A stretch of 11,827 nucleotides of DNA from an uncultured Eubacteriales bacterium (GTDB taxonomy: Bacteria; Bacillota; Clostridia; Oscillospirales; Oscillospiraceae), in the NCBI GenBank assembly GCA_905210385.1, contig CAJLWS010000024.1:1-11827 (forward strand), read 5' to 3'. Position 1 is the first letter of the stretch, and each line of letters begins with the position of its first letter. Under the pieces are notes generated by a model. The model was given only the letters and a program-made list of their open reading frames with translations, searched no databases and had not been told where the DNA came from. Below, piece after piece: positions 4,993 through 11,827 of this stretch. The translations under genes and the position numbers were made by a program.

Positions 4993-6540
4993 TTACAGCA
5001 GCGGGGCCATCAGGCGCAGCGCGTCCCGCAGCAGGCGGCGGTACAACGGCACCCGCCTGCAGTCGTCCAGGGTGATCTCCACGCTCTTGCTCTGGGTGTC
5101 CAGGAAATCCTCATAGATGTCCGAAACGGTGGGAGTACCGTAGAGCAGCACGCCGTTTTCAAAATGGAGGAACATGCTCCGGTAATCCAGGTTCACCGTC
5201 CCCACCGTAGCGTACTTGTCATCCACCACGAAATTCTTGCCATGGATGAAGCCGGGTGTATACTCAAAGATGCGTACCCCGGCCTCGATCAGCTCCTCGT
5301 AGCAGGCCTGAGTCACCTCAAACACCGTCTTTTTATCCGGGATGTGTGGGGTGATGATGCGCACGTCCACCCCCGACTTAGCCGCGGCGGTGAGGGCCAT
5401 GGTCAGGGAGTAGTCGATCACCAGATAGGGGGTGGTGATATAGACATAGCGGGTGGCCCGGTTGATGAGGTTGAGGTACACCGTCAGCCCCACCGGCTCG
5501 TTATCCCAGGGGCAGTCGTGGTAGGGCTGCACATAGCCCCGCACACCCCCGGGTGCGGGCGCCGGACGGTAGGGGGCGAACCGCTCCTCCTCGCTGCGGG
5601 TGAAGTCCCACATGGACAGGAAGGACACCGTCATGGACCACACCGCGTCCCCCTCCAGGCGGATGGCGGTGTCCTTCCAGTGCCCGAACCGAGGCTTGAC
5701 GTTGATATACTCATCAGCCATATTGATCCCGCCAGTGAAGGCCACCCGGCCGTCGATGATCATATACTTTCTGTGGTCCCGGTTGTTTTGCCGCAGGGAC
5801 ACAACTGGCACCAATCGGTTGAACACCCGGCAATGGATTCCCATTTTTTCTAGTTTTGCCGGATAGTTGGCTGGGAGGGTGAAGATGGAACCGATGTCAT
5901 CATAGATGACCCGCACTTCCACCCCCTGGGCCGCCTTCCGCTCCAGGATCTCCAACACGGAGTTCCAGAGCTTTCCCTCCTCGATGATGAAGTATTCGAT
6001 GAAGACATAGCGCTCGGCGCCCCTCAGCGCCTCCAAAATGTCGTCGTAGCATACGTCTCCCAGAGGGTAGTACTTGGTGCGGGTATTGCCGTAAACCGGG
6101 CAGTTCACCGTCTGCTCCAGATAGGCAGCCATCCGCCCCGCATCCGGCCCCTCCAGCAGGGCAAGGCTGGAGGATTTATCGCACTCTCCGCCCAGCTGCT
6201 GCCTCATCCGGCGCTCCATGGTGCGCAGGCGGCGCTGGTTGAACCAGGACAGGTGGTTGCCTCCCAGCAGCAGGTAGGCCAGGGAGCCGAAAGGAATCAG
6301 TGCCAGCACAATGATGATCCAGCCGATCTTGTAGCCCGGATTGCTGGAATTACCCACGATCCACAGCACCGCCAGCACCGACAGGGTCAGGGCGATCCCC
6401 CAGTAAACGCCATAATATTGTGTGTCCTGAAGCCACAGCAGGCCCAGCACGTACAGGACGATCTGGGCCGCGATGAGGGTGAACATGACCCCCATACGGT
6501 GGAACAGCAGCTTTCCAATTTTACTCAGCAGTTGATACAT
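4993..6540 (-). CDS. cls: Cardiolipin synthase (phospholipase D family)
   Basis: A 515-residue membrane enzyme that joins two phosphatidylglycerol molecules to make cardiolipin and glycerol. Three hydrophobic N-terminal segments (about 16-36, 44-63 and 72-93) anchor it in the cytoplasmic membrane. The catalytic half has two phospholipase D HKD motifs: HRKYMIID (His256, Lys258, Asp263) followed by AFTGG, and HGKNFVVD (His433, Lys435, Asp440) followed by TVGTVNLD. Both are complete, and length and order are normal for bacterial Cls. The start at 6540 has a purine-rich ribosome site on the - strand (complement of 6545-6554, GGAGAAGGGG). It lies 32 bases after the dnaE stop and is probably the last gene of the yvcK-whiA-dnaE operon. 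It converges on the AraC gene with a shared terminator. Firmicutes often have several Cls copies, so it need not be the only one. Confidence 0.94.
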   Translation of the reverse strand: MYQLLSKIGKLLFHRMGVMFTLIAAQIVLYVLGLLWLQDTQYYGVYWGIALTLSVLAVLWIVGNSSNPGYKIGWIIIVLALIPFGSLAYLLLGGNHLSWFNQRRLRTMERRMRQQLGGECDKSSSLALLEGPDAGRMAAYLEQTVNCPVYGNTRTKYYPLGDVCYDDILEALRGAERYVFIEYFIIEEGKLWNSVLEILERKAAQGVEVRVIYDDIGSIFTLPANYPAKLEKMGIHCRVFNRLVPVVSLRQNNRDHRKYMIIDGRVAFTGGINMADEYINVKPRFGHWKDTAIRLEGDAVWSMTVSFLSMWDFTRSEEERFAPYRPAPAPGGVRGYVQPYHDCPWDNEPVGLTVYLNLINRATRYVYITTPYLVIDYSLTMALTAAAKSGVDVRIITPHIPDKKTVFEVTQACYEELIEAGVRIFEYTPGFIHGKNFVVDDKYATVGTVNLDYRSMFLHFENGVLLYGTPTVSDIYEDFLDTQSKSVEITLDDCRRVPLYRRLLRDALRLMAPLL

Positions 6541-6572
6541 GGGACCCCTTCTCCGTGAGCCGTTTCTTTCTG

Positions 6573-9500
6573 TTACGCGTCCTTGAGCACCACGTTTTCC
6601 TTGCCCAGCACCTCTCGCAGCTCAGCCAGCAGGGCCTCGTGGATCAGGCATTGGGTACGCAGCCTGCGGCGGCTGTCCTCCAGGTACACGATGGCGGTAT
6701 CCTCCCCTGGGAACATGCCCAGCAGCTTTTTCAGCCAGTCGAACCCCTTTCCCCCGTCTGGCAGGCGCACCCACAGGGCCTGGCCCTTGCCCTGACTCCT
6801 GGCCACCTGCATCCCCAGGGGAATCACCCGGTCCACCATCAGCTGGGGCGCCTTCTCATCCCGGACGGACACCCGGCCGGACACCACCAGCGGCTGGCCC
6901 GCCTTCAGGTAGGGCCCGCTCTCGGTCAGCACCTTGGAAAAGACCAGCAGTTCCATAGATCCGCTGGCGTCCTCCAGGGTCACATAGGCCATCAGGGAGT
7001 TGTTCTTCGTGGTCTTGGTCCGGGCGGTTGACACCACGCCCGCCACATTCAGCCTCTGCCCATCGCCGTACCGACCATCCTCCTCGCCGCTGGCGTTGAG
7101 GATGGAGGCGATGGACACCGTATTATATTTTTGCACCTGCTTACGGTACTCATCCATGGGATGGCCGGAGAGGTACAGCCCGGTGACCTCCTTCTCCATG
7201 CGCATCAGCTCCACCCGCGGGAACTCATCCAGGTTGGGCAGGATCATCTCCGGAATCCTGCCGGAGCTTCCCTGCCCACTGAACAGGTCGAACTGGCCCT
7301 CCAGGTTCTCCCTCCGGTCCCGGGCAATGGAGTCCAGCACCTGCTCGTAGACCGCCAGCAGCTGGCTTCTCCGGTAACCCATGCTGTCAAAGCAGCCGGA
7401 ACGGATCAGACTGTCCACCACTCGCTTGTTCATGTCGGACGCATCGTACATCCGGCTACAGAACTCGGGAAACGAGGTAAAAGGTCCGTTTTCCTCCCGT
7501 TCGGCCAGCAGGGCGTTCACAAAGCCCCGGCCCACCCCCTTCAGGGCGGCCAGACCGAAACGGATGTTGTCTCCGGACACCGTGAAGGCCGGGCCGGACT
7601 CGTTGACATCCGGGGGCAGCAGGGCGATGCCGTTGTCCTTGCACTCGGCGATATACTCGGCCACCTTGTCCTGGGAATCCAGCACTGAGGTGAGCAGGGC
7701 GGCCATGTACTCCCGGGTGTAGTGGCACTTGAACCACGCCGTCTGGTAGGCCACGATGGCATAGCTCATGGCATGGGCCTTGTTGAAGGCGTAGTTGGCA
7801 AAGTCATAGATCTCGTCGTAGATGGACTGGGCCACCGCCTCGGAGATCCCATTGGCCAGGCATCCGGCGATCTTCCGCTTGGGGTCGCCGTGGAGGAAGG
7901 TCTCCCGCTCCCGCTCGATGTCCTTGACCTTCTTCTTGGACATGGCCCGGCGCACCATGTCCGCCTGGCCCAGGGAATAGCCCGCGAGCCTGCGGAAGAT
8001 CTCGATGACCTGCTCCTGGTAGACGATGCAGCCGTAAGTGACGGACAGGATGGGCTCCAGCAGGGGATGCTTATAGGTCACCAGCTTCGGGTTCTGGGCA
8101 CAGGCCAGAAACTTGGGGATGGAGTCCATGGGTCCCGGCCGGTACAGGGCAATGATTGCGGTGATGTCCTCGATGCTCTTGGGTTTCAGCCCCACGCACA
8201 CCCCGGTCATCCCCGCCGACTCCATCTGGAACACCCCGGAGGTCCGCCCCTCGGAGAGCATCTGGAACACCTCCGGGTCATCCTCCGGAATCTGAGCCAG
8301 GTCGAAATCCGGCTCCCGCCGCCGCACCAGCTTCACTGCATCATCCAGGATGGTCAGGTTGCGCAGACCCAGAAAGTCCATCTTCAACAGGCCCAGCTCC
8401 TCCAACGTAGTCATGGTGTACTGGGTGACAGTGACGTCGTCGTTGGTGGCCAGGGGTACATACTCATACACCGGACGGCGGGTGATGACCACGCCGGCGG
8501 CGTGGGTGGATGCGTTGCGGGGCATGCCCTCAAGCTTCCGGGCCATGTCCACCAGCCGGCGGACCTTCTCATCCCCGTTGTACAGGTCAGATAGGCCCTT
8601 GGACAGTACCAGGGCCTTGTCCAGCGTCATCTTCAGGTCAAAGGGCACCTGCTTGGCGATGGCGTCCACCTCGGCATAGGGCAGGTTCATCACCCGGCCC
8701 ACGTCCCGGATGGCCGCCTTGGCCTTCATGGTGCCGAAGGTGACGATCTGGGCCACGTGGTCCTCCCCATATTTCCGTGCCACATAGTCGATGACCTCCT
8801 GCCGGCGGCGGATGCAGAAGTCGATGTCGATGTCCGGCATGGTCACCCGCTCCGGGTTCAGAAACCGCTCGAAGTACAGGGAGTACTTCATGGGATCAAT
8901 ATTGGTGATGTTCAGGCAGTAGGACACCATGGAGCCTGCGGCAGAACCCCTGCCGGGCCCCACAGGGATGCCCTGGCTCTTGGCGTAACCGATGAAGTCG
9001 GAGACAATGAGGAAGTAGTCCACAAACCCCATCTGGCGAATAACTCCCATCTCCATCTCCAGCCGGTCCAGGTACTCCTGACCAGCATTGGGGTAGCGGC
9101 GGGCAAACCCCTCCCGGCACAGCCGCTCAAAGTAGGCGTCCCCGTCCGTCTCCCCCTCCGGCAGCTTGAACTCGGGCAGCTTGCGCACCCCGAACTCGAA
9201 CTCCAGATTGCAGGCGTCGGCGATCCGCTGGGTGTTATCAATGGCCTCTGGGCAGTTGGGAAAGAGGGCCCGCATCTCCTCCTCGCTCTTCACATAGAAC
9301 TCCCGAGTCTCAAACCGCATTCGATTGTTCTCTTCCAGCAGCTTTCCCGTCTGGATGCACAGCAGAACATCCTGCATCTCCCCGTCCTCCCGGGTGAGGT
9401 AGTGGGCGTCGTTGGTGGCCACCAGGGGGATGCCCGTCTCCTCATGCAGGCGCAGGATACCCGCAATCACCTTCTGTTGGTCAGGCAGGCCGTGGCTCTG

Positions 9501-10022
9501 CAGCTCCAAATAGTAGCCGTCCTCTCCGAACAGCCGGCGCATCTCCAGGGCGTGGGCCTTCGCCCCCTTGTAGTCCCCGTTGAGCAGCCGGCGGGGGATC
9601 TCCCCGCCCAGGCAGGCAGACAGGGCGATAAGTCCCTCGCTGTGGGCACACAGCAGATCCATGTCGATGCGGGGCTTGACATAGAAGCCTTGGGTGAAGG
9701 ACATGGACACCATGTAGGAGAGGTTGCGGTATCCCGTCTCATTCCGGCACAGCAGCACCAGGTGGCGGGGGGAACTGTCCAACTCGTGGACCCGGTCAAA
9801 GCGGGTGCGGGGAGCTACATAGACCTCGCAGCCGATGATGGGCTTGACCCCCGCCGCCTTGCAGGCCTTATAGAAGTCGATAACGCCGTACATCACCCCG
9901 TGGTCGGTGATGGCTACCGCTTCCTGCCCCAGCTCCTTCACCCGCTGGACCAGGCCCTCGATGCGGCAGGCCCCGTCCAGCAGGGAGTATTCCGTATGCA
10001 AATGAAGATGTGTAAAGCCCAT
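6573..10022 (-). CDS. dnaE: DNA polymerase III alpha subunit
   Basis: A 1149-residue replicative DNA polymerase of the C family. Residues 1-~280 are the PHP domain, with likely metal ligands at HLHLH (5-9), ITDH (38-41), CE (65-66), ACLGG (136-140) and NDAHY (204-208). The polymerase core follows: GPGRGSAAGS (355-364), the catalytic pair in PDIDIDF (Asp397 and Asp399) and the third aspartate in KMDFLGLRNLT (Asp549). Further on come FNKAHAMSYAIVAYQTAW in the fingers/thumb region, a helix-hairpin-helix region (GLAALKGVG) and an OB-fold near the C-terminus (LNVAGVVSTART to VDRVIPLG). Length is standard, with no frameshift. The start at 10022 has AGAGG (complement of 10030-10034) and lies 16 bases after the whiA stop. 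Firmicutes usually also carry polC; none is in this window. The PHP domain looks intact, unlike that of E. coli DnaE, so metal-dependent proofreading is possible. Confidence 0.96.
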   Translation of the reverse strand: MGFTHLHLHTEYSLLDGACRIEGLVQRVKELGQEAVAITDHGVMYGVIDFYKACKAAGVKPIIGCEVYVAPRTRFDRVHELDSSPRHLVLLCRNETGYRNLSYMVSMSFTQGFYVKPRIDMDLLCAHSEGLIALSACLGGEIPRRLLNGDYKGAKAHALEMRRLFGEDGYYLELQSHGLPDQQKVIAGILRLHEETGIPLVATNDAHYLTREDGEMQDVLLCIQTGKLLEENNRMRFETREFYVKSEEEMRALFPNCPEAIDNTQRIADACNLEFEFGVRKLPEFKLPEGETDGDAYFERLCREGFARRYPNAGQEYLDRLEMEMGVIRQMGFVDYFLIVSDFIGYAKSQGIPVGPGRGSAAGSMVSYCLNITNIDPMKYSLYFERFLNPERVTMPDIDIDFCIRRRQEVIDYVARKYGEDHVAQIVTFGTMKAKAAIRDVGRVMNLPYAEVDAIAKQVPFDLKMTLDKALVLSKGLSDLYNGDEKVRRLVDMARKLEGMPRNASTHAAGVVITRRPVYEYVPLATNDDVTVTQYTMTTLEELGLLKMDFLGLRNLTILDDAVKLVRRREPDFDLAQIPEDDPEVFQMLSEGRTSGVFQMESAGMTGVCVGLKPKSIEDITAIIALYRPGPMDSIPKFLACAQNPKLVTYKHPLLEPILSVTYGCIVYQEQVIEIFRRLAGYSLGQADMVRRAMSKKKVKDIERERETFLHGDPKRKIAGCLANGISEAVAQSIYDEIYDFANYAFNKAHAMSYAIVAYQTAWFKCHYTREYMAALLTSVLDSQDKVAEYIAECKDNGIALLPPDVNESGPAFTVSGDNIRFGLAALKGVGRGFVNALLAEREENGPFTSFPEFCSRMYDASDMNKRVVDSLIRSGCFDSMGYRRSQLLAVYEQVLDSIARDRRENLEGQFDLFSGQGSSGRIPEMILPNLDEFPRVELMRMEKEVTGLYLSGHPMDEYRKQVQKYNTVSIASILNASGEEDGRYGDGQRLNVAGVVSTARTKTTKNNSLMAYVTLEDASGSMELLVFSKVLTESGPYLKAGQPLVVSGRVSVRDEKAPQLMVDRVIPLGMQVARSQGKGQALWVRLPDGGKGFDWLKKLLGMFPGEDTAIVYLEDSRRRLRTQCLIHEALLAELREVLGKENVVLKDA

Positions 10023-10038
10023 ATTCTTGCCTCTTTCT

Positions 10039-10935
10039 CTATTTCACCTGTTCCGCATGTTCCACCAGCCGCCGCAGCCGATGGTTCAGGGCGGATTTGC
10101 TCACCGGAGGGTCGCACATCCCGGCCAGCTCGCTCAGGGTGAGCTCCGGATTGTCCACCCGCAGCTGGGCGGCCTCCCGCAGCCGGGCGGGCAGCGTGGA
10201 CAGCGCCCCCGCCTCCTCCAGGCGGCGGATGGCTTCGATTTGACTCTGAGCGGCGGCCACCACTTTGTCCAGGTTGGCAGCGTCACAGTTCACCCGGCGA
10301 TTGACGCTCCCCCGCAGGTCCCGTTCCAGCTTGGCCGTCATTACCGCCATGGCAGACACCGGCGCACCGATCTTGGTGAGGAAGTCTTCAATGTGGTCGG
10401 ACTGCTTGAAATAGGTGATGTAGTTCCCTTTCCGAACGGTGGCCTTGGGTGAGAATCCCACCTCACGGAGCAGGGCGGGCACCTCGCGGCCCACGTGGTA
10501 GTGAGAGGTGGCCAGCTCCAGATGGTATCCCTTCATGGGGTCCGTCACCGATCCGCCGGCCAGAAACGCCCCCCTCAGGAACGCCACCTGGCAGTGCTCC
10601 TCCTCCAAATGGGCAAAGTTCACATGGATGGATACTGCGCTGTCCGCATCCAGTCCGAAGGTCGAGAAAACCAACTGCAGTTTTTCCGGATCCTCGATCA
10701 GAAAGGTTCCCTTCCCCTTCTCCGCCGGAAGCTGGTCAAACTCCAGGCGGAACGCCTTGCGGAACAGGGCTGGAAGCCGCCGCTTCAGCTGGGAGGACTC
10801 GGTGATGATCCGCACCTGGCGACTGTGAAAGGTGTTGCAGAACAGCAGGACGCCATAGGCTTCTGCCTGAGCGCAACAGCGGCGGCTCAATGCCTGCCTG
10901 CACAGCTCCTGCTTGACCTGCGCGGAAAAGGTCAT
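10039..10935 (-). CDS. whiA: DNA-binding protein WhiA
   Basis: A 298-residue WhiA protein. The N-terminal part is the LAGLIDADG-homing-endonuclease-like fold without nuclease function, recognised by RGAFLAGGS (121-129) and the following YHLELATSHYHVG. The C-terminal ~45 residues are a helix-turn-helix (LREAAQLRVDNPELTLSELA, then VSKSALNHRLRRL). WhiA controls sporulation septation in Streptomyces; in Firmicutes it is linked to cell division and chromosome segregation. Length is usual. The ATG at 10935 has a strong ribosome site (GAGGAGG, complement of 10943-10949), and an out-of-frame ATG four bases earlier is ignored. It starts 15 bases after the yvcK stop, the neighbour pair conserved in Gram-positive bacteria, and ends 16 bases before dnaE. 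Co-transcription of all four - strand genes is likely. Confidence 0.95.
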   Translation of the reverse strand: MTFSAQVKQELCRQALSRRCCAQAEAYGVLLFCNTFHSRQVRIITESSQLKRRLPALFRKAFRLEFDQLPAEKGKGTFLIEDPEKLQLVFSTFGLDADSAVSIHVNFAHLEEEHCQVAFLRGAFLAGGSVTDPMKGYHLELATSHYHVGREVPALLREVGFSPKATVRKGNYITYFKQSDHIEDFLTKIGAPVSAMAVMTAKLERDLRGSVNRRVNCDAANLDKVVAAAQSQIEAIRRLEEAGALSTLPARLREAAQLRVDNPELTLSELAGMCDPPVSKSALNHRLRRLVEHAEQVK

Positions 10936-10950
10936 CGTACATCCTCCTCG

Positions 10951-11826
10951 TCAGAATATCTTGGTATCCGCCGTCTGATGGTACAGCTCCACCACCGCCT
11001 GAGCCACCTTCACCCCGGAATGGCGGGCATAGTCGGAGCGCTCATCAGTGAGAGGGCGCATCACGACCTCCGCCCCCAGCAGCTCCACCTCACGGCGGTC
11101 CACCCGCAAGGGTTCCGCGTCCTCCAGAGAATAGCGCTCCAGCAGGGGGCCACTCACCGGGGCGGAGTTGCACAGGCACAGCTTCACCAGCCCCGGACCT
11201 CCATGCTCCAAGAGGGCCGCCACATGGTCAGCAGCACTCATGCCCTCCGTCTCCCCGTCCTGGGTCATGATATTGCACACATACATTTTCAGGGCCCTGT
11301 CGTTATCCTGGATGGCCTCGGAGATTCCGTCCACCAGCAGGTTGGGAATCACGCTGGTGTACAGGCTGCCTGGCCCTAGCAAAATCACATCCGCCCTGCG
11401 GATGGGCTCCGCAGGCAGGGCAGGCGGATTCTCCGGCAGCAGCCGCACATGGTGAATCCGGCAATTCTGCTCCTTCTTGAAGACGGATATCTTGGACTCT
11501 CCACACACGCTGGTTCCATTCTCAAAGGTGGCCTCCAGCTGCACGTTGGCGTTTGTCACCGGCAGGATACGCCCGGTGATGGCCAGCACCTGACTCATCC
11601 GGGCCACCGCCTGGTCAAAGGAATCAGATATCCCCGTGAGGGCCGCCAGCAGCAGATTGCCGAAAGCCTGCCCCGCCAGCCGCCCCTCAGTGAAACGATA
11701 GGCCAGCAGATTCTGCATCAGCGACTCCGTATCCGCCAGGGCCTCCATGCAGTTGCGGATGTCTCCCGGCGGAGGCATCCCCAACTCCTCCCGCAAGGTG
11801 CCGGACCCTCCCCCGTCGTCGGCCAC
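10951..11826 (-). CDS. yvcK: YvcK/CofD-like protein (gluconeogenesis factor), 5' end outside window
   Basis: About 291 C-terminal residues of a YvcK family protein (CofD-like Rossmann fold). The visible part begins in the nucleotide-binding loop VADDGGGSGTLREELG, followed by PPGDIRNCMEALAD, the classic start of this family's core. Later motifs include QAFGNLLLAAL, TNANVQLEA, VILLGPGSLYTSVIPNLLV and YVCNIMTQDGET. The GTG at 11824-11826 encodes the Val of the conserved loop and is not the true start, so a few dozen residues are missing. In B. subtilis YvcK is cytosolic, binds UDP-sugars and is needed for normal cell shape and growth on gluconeogenic carbon sources. The second Ser of the usual DDGGSSG loop is here Gly-Ser (GGGSG), a mild change. 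whiA follows 15 bases downstream; rapZ would be the expected gene upstream, beyond the window edge. Confidence 0.93.
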   Translation of the reverse strand: MADDGGGSGTLREELGMPPPGDIRNCMEALADTESLMQNLLAYRFTEGRLAGQAFGNLLLAALTGISDSFDQAVARMSQVLAITGRILPVTNANVQLEATFENGTSVCGESKISVFKKEQNCRIHHVRLLPENPPALPAEPIRRADVILLGPGSLYTSVIPNLLVDGISEAIQDNDRALKMYVCNIMTQDGETEGMSAADHVAALLEHGGPGLVKLCLCNSAPVSGPLLERYSLEDAEPLRVDRREVELLGAEVVMRPLTDERSDYARHSGVKVAQAVVELYHQTADTKIF

Positions 11827-11827
11827 C

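Noticed and set aside
8757..10142. A 461-codon open frame on the + strand
   Set aside because: It lies antisense to dnaE and whiA, has a low-complexity His/Val/Gly/Leu-rich translation and no family motif. Such frames are common opposite G+C-rich genes.
11824..11826. GTG as the start of yvcK
   Set aside because: It encodes the Val of the conserved nucleotide-binding loop, so the real start must be upstream of the window.

Overview
The window looks like chromosomal DNA from a G+C-rich, gut-type anaerobic Firmicute. The best guess is the Clostridia/Oscillospiraceae side (Flavonifractor- or Lawsonibacter-like). That placement is an inference from the linked yvcK-whiA-dnaE genes, strong AGGAGG-type ribosome sites, a GAG/ATC/CTG-rich codon style and several Clostridia-like proteins. 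No database search was possible. There is no rRNA, tRNA, CRISPR array, transposase or phage gene in the window.

Left block (1 to about 2150, + strand): the 3' end of an enamidase-like amidohydrolase, a strong rho-independent terminator, a complete creatininase-family hydrolase, and the first ~240 codons of a nucleoside phosphorylase-like protein. Together they look like a piece of a heterocycle, amide or nucleoside catabolic operon.

Junction (about 2148-2175): the phosphorylase reading frame runs, without a frameshift, into the C-terminal half of a siderophore-type ABC ATPase. The ATPase part has the LSGGQ signature, Walker B, D-loop and H-loop but no Walker A. Codon choice changes at the same point: 6 ATT and 4 ATC for Ile, and 10 GAA and 6 GAG for Glu before it; 15 ATC and 13 GAG with no ATT or GAA after it (counted by eye). 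The permease genes expected upstream of such an ATPase are absent. The simplest reading is a chimeric join, either an assembly artefact or a real deletion or recombination. It is the most important thing to check here.

Middle block (about 2150-4992, + strand): the ATPase remnant, a CeuE/YclQ-like siderophore-binding lipoprotein, a terminator-like hairpin, a small HMA-type metal-binding protein, and an AraC-family regulator. The last two overlap through ATGA or are read from a more distant Shine-Dalgarno across a hairpin. This is an iron/metal acquisition locus with its probable regulator. It ends at a bidirectional terminator facing the right block.

Right block (4993-11827, - strand, transcribed right to left): yvcK (5' end cut by the window), whiA, dnaE and a cardiolipin synthase, with gaps of only 15-32 bases. 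This looks like one housekeeping operon: a cell-envelope/metabolic control protein, a DNA-binding division-linked regulator, a DNA polymerase III alpha subunit and a phospholipid synthase. I see no previously undescribed multi-gene system. The real surprises are the in-frame chimera, the metal-protein/AraC pair and the dense hairpins in the AraC gene.
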